Shown: piece after piece, positions 45,016-64,000 of the stretch
Numbering within the stretch: the stretch's first letter is position 1
Layout: every line of letters starts with the position of its first letter
NCBI GenBank assembly: GCA_007922195.1
Contig: ML681967.1
Span: 10,644,772 to 10,708,771, forward strand
Source of the DNA: Podocnemis expansa
Lineage: Eukaryota; Chordata; Testudines; Podocnemididae
Direction of reading: 5' to 3'
Length of the DNA: 64,000 bases
Notes under the pieces: model-generated
Seen by the model: only the letters and a program-made list of their open reading frames with translations
Databases searched by the model: none
What the model was told of the DNA's origin: nothing
Position numbers and translations under genes: made by a program

Positions 45016-48000
45016 TTCTATCATATCCTAATTCTGACCAGATGAAACTCCAACCCAGTTTAGTGAAGTCTCTCCCATCAGAATTAGAAATAAAGCTCCA
45101 TTTTAACAGATTGAGGATGCAGCTATAGTAAACAAGCTTGCAAATGTTTTAATTCAGTGAATTTTTTTTTTAAATGACACAGCACAGATCTGTGCACTTA
45201 AGAGTGTTGGGTTCTGAAAGTTGTTTCCAGGGCACAAGGATGAAGAGGAGCAGAAATATTAATGGGCACACTTCACCCTAAGTAACTTGTGCAGTTTGCT
45301 GAAGTAGGTTTTCAAGCCCTCAGGAAATTACTGTATTAACTCTAACAAAGATTCCATTTATTGTCGTGTTTTAATATGATAGAGGCCAGAAGAAAATTTA
45401 CTGCTGGGTGGGAGGGTAGAAGATAAGGGGGAAGGGAACAGAGCTGTGAGAAGATAAGAGCAGAGCACCAGGCATCAGTGAGCTTTCAAAGCACCAGTTT
45501 ACACTGCAGTCTGATCTATGCAGGATTACCCAGTTTTTATTAAATCTATACAAAAGGCAAGTGGATTACTCCAGGTAGCCAGTGAGCAGATGGTGGAGAT
45601 TAGCTGAGGGACAAGAGCTGGAGAGCAAAGAGTGAAATATACAGTCTTTGAGCAATGATTGGGCTCCTGAAAGGCTAGGAACTTTATACTATAGTCAGTG
45701 TCTTAGCATATATATATAAAACTTAGTGCATAATAAGGTTGGACACACATAGCCATGTGGCACAGACAAATGGACAGTGAACACAGATTCTAATTTGTTA
45801 TTTTTCATTTAGTGGATACAGTGGGAAAGAAAGTTGTGTGATTTACTTAACAATATTCATAGTTTTAACGGGTTTTTGGTGATCAAGGAATCTCAATGCA
45901 CTGTTTGCCAGGTAACAAAAAGCCTGTGCCTATTATGCATCACTGTGACTAAGACTGTCACAGTAAAATTGTGCATAATTCACAGCACATCACAGTAAAA
46001 ACAGATCATTTCACACTATGGTTATGGCAACTGCATGACTCTGTTGTTGCACATTATCGTTCATTAGTTTGCTTTGATCTAGTCTTGTTTGAAACCAATC
46101 GCGATCAAAGCTGATCAACTGTTAATCTGTGGCAGCAACATTCATATAAATTCATAAATCAACAGTTCTATGACAGTGATTATCATTTTTTCATAATATA
46201 ATCATATCCTTATGGCCCTGCCCTTGGAATTGGTTGAACACGTGGAACATACAATTCAAGACAGAGTGAGGAATCTTGGGACAAAAAGAGAGAGAATGGG
46301 GGTTGCAAGTTTATGTGGAATTTCACTGCGTGAATACATTCTGGCCAATGAGCTGTTGCTGTTTTCAAAAAACGCCCCTCTCACCCTGCTGACCAACCAA
46401 AGAGCTATACTGGCATGCCCATTCCACTGATGTGCACACCATCATTGGGCCAAACTCTAATCTCATATTGGTGAGAATCTACAGTAAACCCTTTGATTTC
46501 GATGAAGTTACTCCAGAGTTAGAGCAATATCTAACTGTTGGCGCCACTCAGCTAGCGCTCACCAGTTAAATATAAACTAATTAAATCAAAGTATTCTATA
46601 CTCTGCACAGATTCTGCCATCAGTGGCAGCCATGCTGATGCATTCAGTGTCACTTCACTGAGGATCAGTCACATAAATAGATATTGGGGATGTAATAGAG
46701 AGGAGGGTTGGCTAAGCCGGTGTATGTGTTACTACTTGTTTTAATAGGTTATCTTTCTTACAACAAATGCAGAACACAAAATAATTACTGTTAATTTGTA
46801 CACTATTAAACAGGGTATTAAAAGACCACAAGCTTTGATTTTAGACTAGCAATAATTGCATAATATTTAAAATCTAATATAATAGACTCAGTGAAAGCTT
46901 CCTTTCCTCCATGAGCTATTAACCCTTTTATCGTAACTTTATTTTACAGACTTGTCAAAAGACAGTGGGCTGCTGCAGAATTATTAAGGTGTATCTTTAA
47001 AAAGGAAACTTCTTTTTCTTGGTTGGTTCTGCTGGAAAAAATCATTCACATTGGCATAATTCTTGCATAAAAATGTCATATACAGACATTGTTAGACTGC
47101 TAAAGACAGGGAAGTTCTGATGGCCTGAAAAATGCTACCGCTAACAGGGCAATTAGAAAACTAATAGTCTGTGGAATGTTGAATTACTAAATTACAGGAC
47201 TACCGTTTGCCTGCTATAGGTTGATGTTGGGGAGCACTAACCAAAGATGGAAGGGGCCAGATTAAATTAAATTTGAGCTAATTTCTGAATATGGCTTGGA
47301 GACAATCTGGTCTCCCTACTTAAAGTGCTTTCAAAGTCTGAAATGTCACTCCCTGAAAAATAAACATTCCCTCCCCCCATTCCTTCCCAATGACATCCAT
47401 TACTCTGTAAGTCAAAATAGTTTTCTTTTAACTGCCAGGACTGTAAACCCCACCTAAGATGTGAAATTCAAGTTTTTTTCTTCTGCATTTTATATCAGCA
47501 GTGGCAATGCAAGGTTAGTTGGCTACTAGACATCCAAATCCAACTCACTCTCCTCTAACTGCATGGATTTTCTTGGACATTAAGTTTAGGATTTGCAAGC
47601 AAACTTAATCCAAGTGAATTTCAGGGAAGTTGGGCGCTTCCCTCTATTCAGCTATGGCTTTCAAAGGCGCCATAAACCAGCCAACAACTTGATCATTTGT
47701 AGGGCCAGATCCTGCCCACATTAGTTACAATTCAATACCACTGGAGCAAGGAAACTAGTAATGAGTGTTAGAAAGCCAGCATGATTTGGCCCTTAGTTTT
47801 GCTGAAGAGCCGATCTACTGAGAAACACTGTGCCAATTTTACAATCCCACTTCCCATCTAAACATCTTAGAACTATAGGGCTTGGAGTGTGGAACTGATA
47901 ACAGACCTTTTGAAATATGCCAAAGTTTCACATTAAAGGAAAGGTTTGCTATAATTCAAACAGGGCAAATTCCCAGCACTACTGTGGGGCCCTCACTACC

Positions 48001-48641
48001 CAGTTACACACTAATACTGTCCTCTTCACTGTACATTGAGGAATGAATGATTACAACACCATGTGTTAAAAGAACCTGTTGCTGAGAGGGAGAATATGGT
48101 CAGTAGCAGGGGGAAGTGGTATCCTGGCTTTTAGGAATTCAAGTGTTAAACTGACTAGTATCCTACCACCATAAAAAGGGGAATTGCTGGGATTGGCTGA
48201 ACTGGTACCAGTCCTCATGAGAGTCAGCCACTACTAACCACACATTAGCATCTGGAAATATTAGCCATTGGAACTCCCAAGTTGTCATTGGATCTTCAGT
48301 TTTGCTCTTCACATTTTGGTGAGCTTGTTAGTGGGTTTTTTTGGGGGGCGGGGGGGAGGAATGTTATAGCATACACCTATCACCACATTAATTCAAAACC
48401 ACCACTGTACACTACTTCACAGGGGACCACAAATACACAGCACAAGTGTCCTGCAGGTCAACTCACAGCTTCTTCAAAATGAGAAAAGAGAACCAAAGAA
48501 AACAAAAATATCCTGTTCTAGAGCAGAGGGGAAAATCAAGTATCTTACACGCCCCTTGTTTCAATGGTTACGCAGACCTGGCTCAGCAGTTTTCTCCCTC
48601 ACCCCAACTCCCTGCCCCCACCTCAGGACAGAATCTTCTGC
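45016..48641. other. Probable SCAMP5 3' UTR and downstream flank
   Basis: Largely repeat-free AT-rich DNA. The part adjoining the stop codon is expected to be 3' UTR, ending at one of the minus-strand AATAAA signals (46938, 45536 or 45357). A stretch at 46440-46530 resembles an ancient amniote repeat (CTCATATTGGTGAGAATC, GAAGTTACTCCAGAGTTAGA). Confidence 0.35.
46938..46943 (-). terminator. Candidate SCAMP5 poly(A) signal (AATAAA)
   Basis: This is the first AATAAA I found on the minus strand below the SCAMP5 stop codon. It would give a 3' UTR of about 1.7 kb. I see no strong GT-rich element just downstream, so the assignment is weak. Other AATAAA hexamers occur at 45536-45541 and 45357-45362. 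Confidence 0.25.
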
Positions 48642-58108
<9,467 letters not shown>

Positions 58109-58115
<7 letters not shown>

Positions 58116-58175
58116 CGTGTCCGTCTCTCTCTACTCCACAGAGAAGTTAGAGAACAGCTTGCACGCCTGCCAAAA
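58109..58175 (-). CDS. SCAMP5: SCAMP5 exon 2 (5' UTR end plus first 7 coding nt)
   Basis: The acceptor TTCTTGCAG precedes 58175. About 60 nt of untranslated leader follow, then the start ATG at 58113-58115, GCA, and a single G before the donor GTAAG. Only Met, Ala and the first base of Glu3 are coded here (58109-58115). Such a tiny coding piece is easily missed by automatic gene prediction. Confidence 0.9.
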
Positions 58176-60425
58176 CTGCAAGAAATCAAGATTCAGCAAT
58201 GACATTCAGGAAACAGACACCAAGAACAACAGGAAATAACATTTCCTCTAAGTTCAAACTTCAACCACCTACCAGCATTTACACTGTTACTGGAAGTACA
58301 AATGTCCTAACATCATAATCTCCTCACCCCTGACCCACTGAGTCAAGCCTGAGGGAACCCATACGGTCTTTCCAATGTATATCCTTCCCAAATTAAAGGA
58401 GTTAATCAAATCCTCTCTTGCCTAGTCTCACCCCACCTCACCCCAACCCAACCCAGCAACAAAAACAGCTGGCTGCACTGCAGGACAGCTTTCAGATAGA
58501 AGGATCCCAGCTACTTTGAGTCAGGTAACCTGAAAATCATTTCTGGTACAGCAACTCCCTTTATACAACCAGAAATAACTGGCTCCCAAGGACAGTGCTG
58601 TACTAAAGTGTGGTTGCATTTCCCTTTGTTTATGATGTATACAATGTAGACACACACCTCTACAGTATTTATACATACGCCCAGATCTATTGTGCACACC
58701 TGATAAAGCCATTACAGGGTGAGTTCACTGGCTGTAAAGGCCTAAAGCACATACTCCCATTGAAGTGCTGGCTGCAGCCAGACAAGTACAAAAAGATTCA
58801 GCAATGTCGGGCAGGGACAGGCTCCTACTCAAGTGACTTACATCCCCCTGTAGCCTATTCCAAGGAGAGATCATGCTAGAAAGCAGGATAGAGATGTATT
58901 TGAAACACTGACCCTGCTGCACTCTAATCCTCAGAAGGGAGTGCAGTGCTCAGTGGCACCACAGCAGCTCTCTGAGAACAGCCAGCTCAGCTTCGGTAGC
59001 AATGTGGAAATGAGGGGCTTGGGTTTGTATTGTGGGTAAGAACCAAAGCCCAGACTGTGGGTAGCCTGAGATCCTGAACTAGAGCCATGCTGTTACTTAA
59101 GTCCCTGACTCCAGCAATTTTTCTTCTTGTTCAAGCTGCCTCCATCACTCACAAGGAACTGCACATACATACCTAGAAAGGCAGCAGTGGTTACCATCCA
59201 TTCACATCACCAGAACAAGGCAATGAGCAGTGGAAAGCAACTCAAGGATGCATCATTTACATTACAAATTATATGCATGTAGAAAGTGCTTGGAAACATT
59301 TCTAATTTATAAAGTGCAGTGAACAGAGAGCTGTTCTGGGCACATGAAAAGTTTAAAATCAATACATAGGAAAATAAATGAATAAATAAATAATCCCAAA
59401 TGTCTTACACTGTGCCCTGTGAGCCAGAAGACCTGAGCTTGGTTGGAGCAAGTAGTTGAGGAAGGAATGAGAATTCAAGAGTCAAGGGCCATTCACTTAG
59501 AATACCATGCCCCCAGCATTTAAAAGTAAGGGCTGACTGCACAAGGACCCACAGCGATCTCAGCTACTACTGCTCTGAACAGGCAAGGACAATGCCTTTC
59601 AGGAAATTAAGGTCCAAGACTTTATAGATCAGTAGAGCTCCAGGCAAATGCAGAGTTTTAGAAATCAGCATCATTGCCCTGATGCACCCTGAAGCAAGGG
59701 CATTTATCAGAGCTTTGGTGTAATATGCTTACTGCAGGCCAAAGTTGCCATATATGTCAGTAGTCACATGAAGCATGTGTCTGCTGAAATTAGAGAGCTC
59801 TGAACAACCTGCATCACAGCTCAAATGGCCTAGCTACCACAACATCCTCATACATACACTGAAAAGAAATGGGTGCACACAGACACTTGAACAGAAGCCC
59901 ACTGATGCCTGTATGGGAGCCCTCCAGGGAGATAAGCCATTGCTCCATCTTTGCAGAGACATTAGCCAAAAGCACACAAGGATGGTACCATCCACCCCAA
60001 TCCCAGCATTCAGACAAGCCAACAAAACCTCATAGAGGGCAATACCAAAGGCTGCTGAGAAATCTAAAAGAATCAGGATGATTCCACCCTTCATCCATCA
60101 CTAGGCGGAGTCTATTAGCCAGGGAGCCTACAGTAACAGTGTCACTTTGCACGTCGCACTACCCGATCCGAAAGTCAGACTAAAAGGGATCAAAGAAATC
60201 TAAGGGACTCCAGATGATACCAAAGCTGCACCGGCAAGACTCTTGTTGGTAGGAGAGGCCTAACAACCATGCATTTGAATTAAACTGACACCTTGCTCTC
60301 TCACAGGAAGGCATTATTCTCAATAACAGACCTGATGCCTGTTTCATGTTACTAGCCAAGAGAGTCATGATCTCTGTCTGAAGTTCTTCTGGTGTTTCTA
60401 GTGCCTTGGTGAGCTTTAATGTGAC
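58176..60425. other. SCAMP5 intron 1 segment, no gene recognised
   Basis: Intronic DNA; frames of 60-90 codons (for example 59775-60035 and the overlapping minus-strand frames) lack recognisable content. Confidence 0.4.
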
Positions 60426-60429
60426 AATG

Positions 60430-60770
60430 CCAGATGCTAAAGAAATCTCTTAGACATGCACAGCAACACTTCTACTGATGCAGCCCAATATGCCGTTGGC
60501 CTTTTTGGCAACAAGGGCACACTTAACTCATATCCAGCTTCCCATTCACCATAACCCGTATGTCCTTTTCTATAGAGTTGCTACTTAGCTGGTCAGTCTC
60601 CAGCCCTTAGCAGTACATGGGATTTTTCCATCCTAAGTACAGGACTTTCCACTTGTCCTTATTGAACCTCATGAGACTTTGTTTGGCCCAGTGCTCCAAT
60701 TTGTCTACGTCTCCCTGAATCCTATCCCTACCCTCCAGCATATCTACCATTCCAGTTTTGGGCTCCCCAC
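60430..60770 (-). mobile_element. CR1 LINE fragment (antisense)
   Basis: GCAGCCCAATATGCCGTTGG, then GGCACACTTAACTCATATCC, CCTCATGAGACTTTG and CCTACCCTCCAGCATATC: the complement of CR1 sequence upstream of the 3' UTR. Confidence 0.75.
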
Positions 60771-60784
60771 TACAGAAGGGATGT

Positions 60785-61228
60785 GAACAAATTATAGAGT
60801 CCAGCAGAGGGCAATAAAAATCATTAGGGGGTTGGGGCACATGACTTACAAGGAGAGACTGAAGGAACTAGGCTTATTTAGTCTGCAGAAAAGAAGATCA
60901 AGGGGGGATTTGAAAACTACCTTCAACTACTTGAAGGGGTGCTCCAAAGAGGAGGGAACTAGACAGAACAAGGAGCAATGGTTTCAAACTGCAGCTGGAG
61001 AGGTCTAGGTTTGGATATTAGGAAAAACTCTCTCACTAGGAGGGTGGTGAAACACTGGAATGGATTGCCTAGGGAGGTGGTCACATTTCCATCTTTGGAA
61101 ACATTTAAGGCCCAGTTAGACAAAATCCTGGCTGAGATGATTTAATGGGAGTGATCCTGCCTTTAGCAGGGGGTTGGACTAGATGACCTCATGAGGCCCC
61201 TTCCAGCTCTAATATTCTATGATTGACT
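60785..61228 (+). mobile_element. CR1 LINE 3' end (sense)
   Basis: GAGAGACTGAAGGAACTAGG, then AAACTCTCTCACTAGGAGGG, GAATGGATTGCCTAGGGAGG and GGGGTTGGACTAGATGACCT end in ATATTCTATGATTGA. Directly abuts the antisense fragment at 60430-60770. Confidence 0.8.
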
Positions 61229-61853
61229 TTATTATTAAGTCCCTTTACCAATGTCAAGCTGGACCTAACTTGTGCAGCAAGGCATCTTTGTTAACATTTG
61301 TAAAAAGCAGGGTTTAATGGAATGAAGTATGAACATAAATAAGTCAATACAGAGGCACCTGTATTATTTTAGTAAGAAGCTCAACTGAACACCATCCATG
61401 TTTTCAGTTTTCATCAGACTGTAGATTTTTGCACAGAAAACAGAGAACAGCAGCACAGAATGCATCAGGGGAAGTGAGGTCCTGACAAATGGTGTTTTTG
61501 GTGGGTGAGAAGGTCTGGGATTTGGGATAAAGTCCTTGCCAATTCTGCCAAGATGATCTACTGCAGCCTCTCATTGCATGAGCCAAACATGACTGAGCAC
61601 ACCTATCTCCACTTGCAGATAGTGCAAGTTGGCACTGCCTGGCAGCACCAAAGGATCAACCCCAGGTGACTCATATTAAGCACCCAATCCCTGATGCATG
61701 GAAAAATCAGCAAACACATGGACAAAAACCTTCAAACACAAATTTGAAAAGTCACTTTAGTGATCAAAGCCATGGTTGGGGCATAAACTGACAATATGTG
61801 CTTCACACAAAGACAGACATGCAAACCCAACCATCTAAACCCAACCTATAGTC

Positions 61854-62037
61854 CAGGCACAGCCAAACTGCAGCTCAGGAGCCACATGTGGCTCTTGAAT
61901 GAAAAAATGCAGCTCGCGGAATGTCAACAAATCAATTTAGTAGGTAAAAGTATATGGCTATATGCCTCAGTGTGGCTCTTGAAGGTTTAGTAATCAACTT
62001 GTGTGACTCTTGAGTTCCACAAGTTTGGCCATCCCTG
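61854..62037. mobile_element. hAT-type MITE, 184 bp, perfect TSD
   Basis: Begins CAGGCACAGCCAAACTGCAG and ends AAGTTTGGCCATCCCTG. The duplication CTATAGTC (61846-61853 and 62038-62045) is perfect. The interior has GAGCCACATGTGGCTC, a hallmark of a widespread vertebrate hAT group. Lies in SCAMP5 intron 1. Confidence 0.92.
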
Positions 62038-63284
62038 CTATAGTCCCTCTCACCTGAGCATCTTATTCAGCTGTTAAGGTCATGTTCAATCAGCCAGCCT
62101 GCTATGTATTCAAGTCCCTGTGTTGTTACTTGCAGTACCAGTACAAATGAAGACCAGACATGAGCATTTTTACCAGCATGGCATATCTACCCCCCTCCAG
62201 TAAGAAAACCATGAGCACAGACCAAGACCCATTAGGTGAACTACACGTGTTGAAAAGTAAAGCAAATACATGACCCAAATATAGGACCAAATCAACCTCA
62301 GTGAAGACAATGTATGTTTTGCCATTGATTTTAATTGGATCACCATCTGACCTTTATAAAAATAAATAATGGACACTCTCTCTTTATACAATGAAAATTC
62401 CAGCCACTGCCTGCCAAATCAGGTACATGGAGCCTCCACATTACCAACATCAGGGCCCTGTTTTCCTATATAGTCAATGCTATGAATAAAAAGCACTCCC
62501 TCAATCTATTGTTCATGTTTATCTGATATGATTAACAGGGTCTGGTTATACAGTAATTCACACTTTCCCCTTGATAGAGAAACACACACAAGCAAGAAGA
62601 GGACAGTGAAAAAAAGAACCATAAAAATGAGCGAGTACAATGTCTTCTCCAACAACTCTGCCACTCATTTGCCGACGGAGACCGTGGCAAGTATTTCACT
62701 GGAACATTACATGTCTGTCTCTCATGTGACAGGGAGGTTCAATGGTGAGAGTCACTGGGCTATAACCCAACTCCCACATACAGCAGACACTGTGTCCCAG
62801 TGTATTTCAGCTGGGAAGTGTTAATTCACCCACCTACTACTGTAGGAAGGAATTTTCTCTTGCATAGTGATTGGAGCTGGGATCAAGACACAAGACTTAC
62901 ATCTAGCATCCTAATGCCCCAGTTTGCCGACATTCAGATCTAGGGTTCTGCTTCAGCACATAATAAAGATGGTAGCCCTGGACAAAAATCAAATCCAAGT
63001 TACAATTTCAAAACACCCCACAATCTTAGGGAAATAGATTTCCTCTGCTTGGGTCCCCCTTTCATTGCAAAAACATGCTGGTGGTTACTCACTGCATAAT
63101 AACAAACAACCCAGTTGTGCATTCCACTGGTGATGTCACTAAAAAACAGTCCAGCTTTCCCAAAAACATCCCTACACACACAATGAGAGAAATATTAGGA
63201 AGGCCCATTTGTAAGCACATACCAACAAGGACATCTGGTTCCTTTGCACACATGTGCATGCACAAGAAAAGGTAGTGGAAAGCA

Positions 63285-63590
63285 CTATTACACCCACACG
63301 AGGGTGTGAAAAACCCTGCTGTATGTGCACAAGGGTAGGCAAGGCTCCCCTGCACACACACGAGGGCAGTAGGGTAGGAAAAGCTCCTGCACAGGGGGGC
63401 ACGGGGTGGAGATGGAGTGCAAGTCGCCTTGGCGTGGGTACACACATTTGGGGGTGCAAGGCCGAGAAGGGAGCTCAAAGCCCCTCCCTGGCACCTACGC
63501 ACACACTCGAGGGTGCAAGGCCCCTGCTCGGCACGCGCGCTCACACTCAGCGGGGGCGAAGCCCCTTGGCACGCACTAGCAGCGCTCCAG
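63285..63590. repeat. Degenerate minisatellite next to the CpG island
   Basis: Units of about 35-60 bp built on CACACACNCGAGGGTGCAAG followed by GCCCCTGC and GGCACG recur near 63290, 63350, 63440, 63500 and 63545. They are progressively more GC-rich toward the island. A chance long minus-strand frame (63089-63988) results from this composition. Confidence 0.5.
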
Positions 63591-63687
63591 GGGCACCCCC
63601 GCCGGGGCCGAGCCTCGCCTGCCCCGCAATGCTCGCCCAGCGCCGGCCCGGCTGCCGCCACTGCGGACCGGGCTGGACGGGACTCAC

Positions 63688-63830
63688 CTCCCGCGCAGCG
63701 CAGCGCAGAGCGCCCGGCCCCGCAGCCTGCCAGCGCCAACCCCGGCCCGGCCCGCGCCGCCCGCTCGCCCCGTCCTGCCGCAGCGACCGCAGCCCGCCCT
63801 GCCCCCGCCCCCTTCGGCATGGGCGGAGCC
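63688..63830 (-). other. SCAMP5: SCAMP5 exon 1, non-coding (predicted)
   Basis: On the minus strand the CpG-island sequence runs into an excellent donor, with GCGGGAG before GTGAGTCC; the last exonic base is 63688. SCAMP5 genes have an untranslated first exon, and the next exon (58109-58175) has an acceptor upstream of the ATG, so a 5.5-kb first intron fits. The transcription start is not visible; the outer boundary given is a guess inside the CpG island. Confidence 0.6.
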
Positions 63831-63836
63831 AGCAAC

Positions 63837-63846
63837 TCTCGCGAGA
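63837..63846. promoter_or_regulatory. TCTCGCGAGA palindrome (BANP-type motif)
   Basis: A perfect 10-bp palindrome embedded in CTCTCGCGAGAG. This CGCG element is the known binding site of BANP in vertebrate CpG-island promoters. It sits about 150 bp upstream of the predicted first SCAMP5 donor, a sensible core-promoter distance. Confidence 0.65.
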
Positions 63847-63960
63847 GCGCGCGGGGCCGGGCGGGCGCTGTCCAGGGTGCTGGATCCCCGCCCCCGGGCC
63901 GGCCCAGAGCCAGGGGAGGGGCGGGACCGGCGTGGGGCAGGGAGGCTGGAGGTGAGGGGT

Positions 63961-63980
63961 GTGTGTGTGTGTGGGGGGGG
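63961..63980 (+). repeat. (GT)n and G-run microsatellite
   Basis: GTGTGTGTGTGTG followed by a run of G at the right edge, upstream of SCAMP5. Confidence 0.85.
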
Positions 63981-64000
63981 GTTACCAAGCTCCAGGGGGC

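Larger units (their letters stand above)
63480..63960 (-). promoter_or_regulatory. CpG-island promoter of SCAMP5
   Basis: The segment is strongly GC- and CpG-rich, unlike the AT-rich surroundings, and ends in the predicted exon-1 donor at 63688. It contains a perfect TCTCGCGAGA palindrome at 63837-63846, GC boxes (GGGCGGAGCC and several CCCGCCC runs) and no clear TATA box. A housekeeping-style initiation region is the natural reading. Confidence 0.75.

Noticed and set aside
63089..63988. Minus-strand open frame of 299 codons, and the 233-codon plus-strand frame across it
   Set aside because: Both lie in the CpG island and adjacent GC-rich repeat; low-complexity Pro/Ala/Arg translation, no domain, and they conflict with the SCAMP5 exon-1 donor.

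Overview
The window is vertebrate nuclear DNA, most probably from a turtle. The genes are long and split by canonical GT-AG introns, the background is AT-rich with two CpG islands, and the repeats are a typical reptilian mix: CR1 LINEs, MIR-type SINEs, a DIRS retroelement, Penelope-like elements (PLEs) and many short hAT-type elements with 8-bp target duplications. The turtle assignment rests on my recognition of the repeat families; crocodilian or tuatara cannot be excluded.

Two real protein-coding genes are present, both on the minus strand. SCAMP5 (a four-pass secretory-vesicle membrane protein) runs from a CpG-island promoter near 63.7-63.85 kb to its stop at 48642. All coding exons could be joined at exact splice sites into 235 codons, the length of human SCAMP5. 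PPCDC (phosphopantothenoylcysteine decarboxylase of coenzyme A synthesis) runs from a CpG island near 37.0-37.5 kb to its stop at 11615. Its five coding exons join into about 210 codons with the catalytic His and Cys and the PxMNxxMW motif intact. The order and shared orientation SCAMP5 then PPCDC match the human 15q24 arrangement.

Layout: 1-4.9 kb is repeat-rich DNA downstream of PPCDC. 4.94-10.25 kb is a decayed DIRS element with inverted terminal repeats, a gag reading frame broken by stops, and an internal complementary region. 10.25-37.5 kb is PPCDC with introns full of repeats, including a ~550-bp near-perfect palindrome at 21.27-21.82 kb and a PLE with a GIY-YIG endonuclease domain at 32.8-33.9 kb. 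37.5-48.6 kb is intergenic, with PLEs, hAT elements and the probable SCAMP5 3' UTR. 48.6-63.85 kb is SCAMP5.

I found no CRISPR array, operon, tRNA or rRNA gene and nothing that amounts to a new biological system. The most unusual structures are the long palindrome, the recurrent head-to-head PLE termini, the DIRS element with its inverted repeats, and several nested transposon insertions dated by target duplications.
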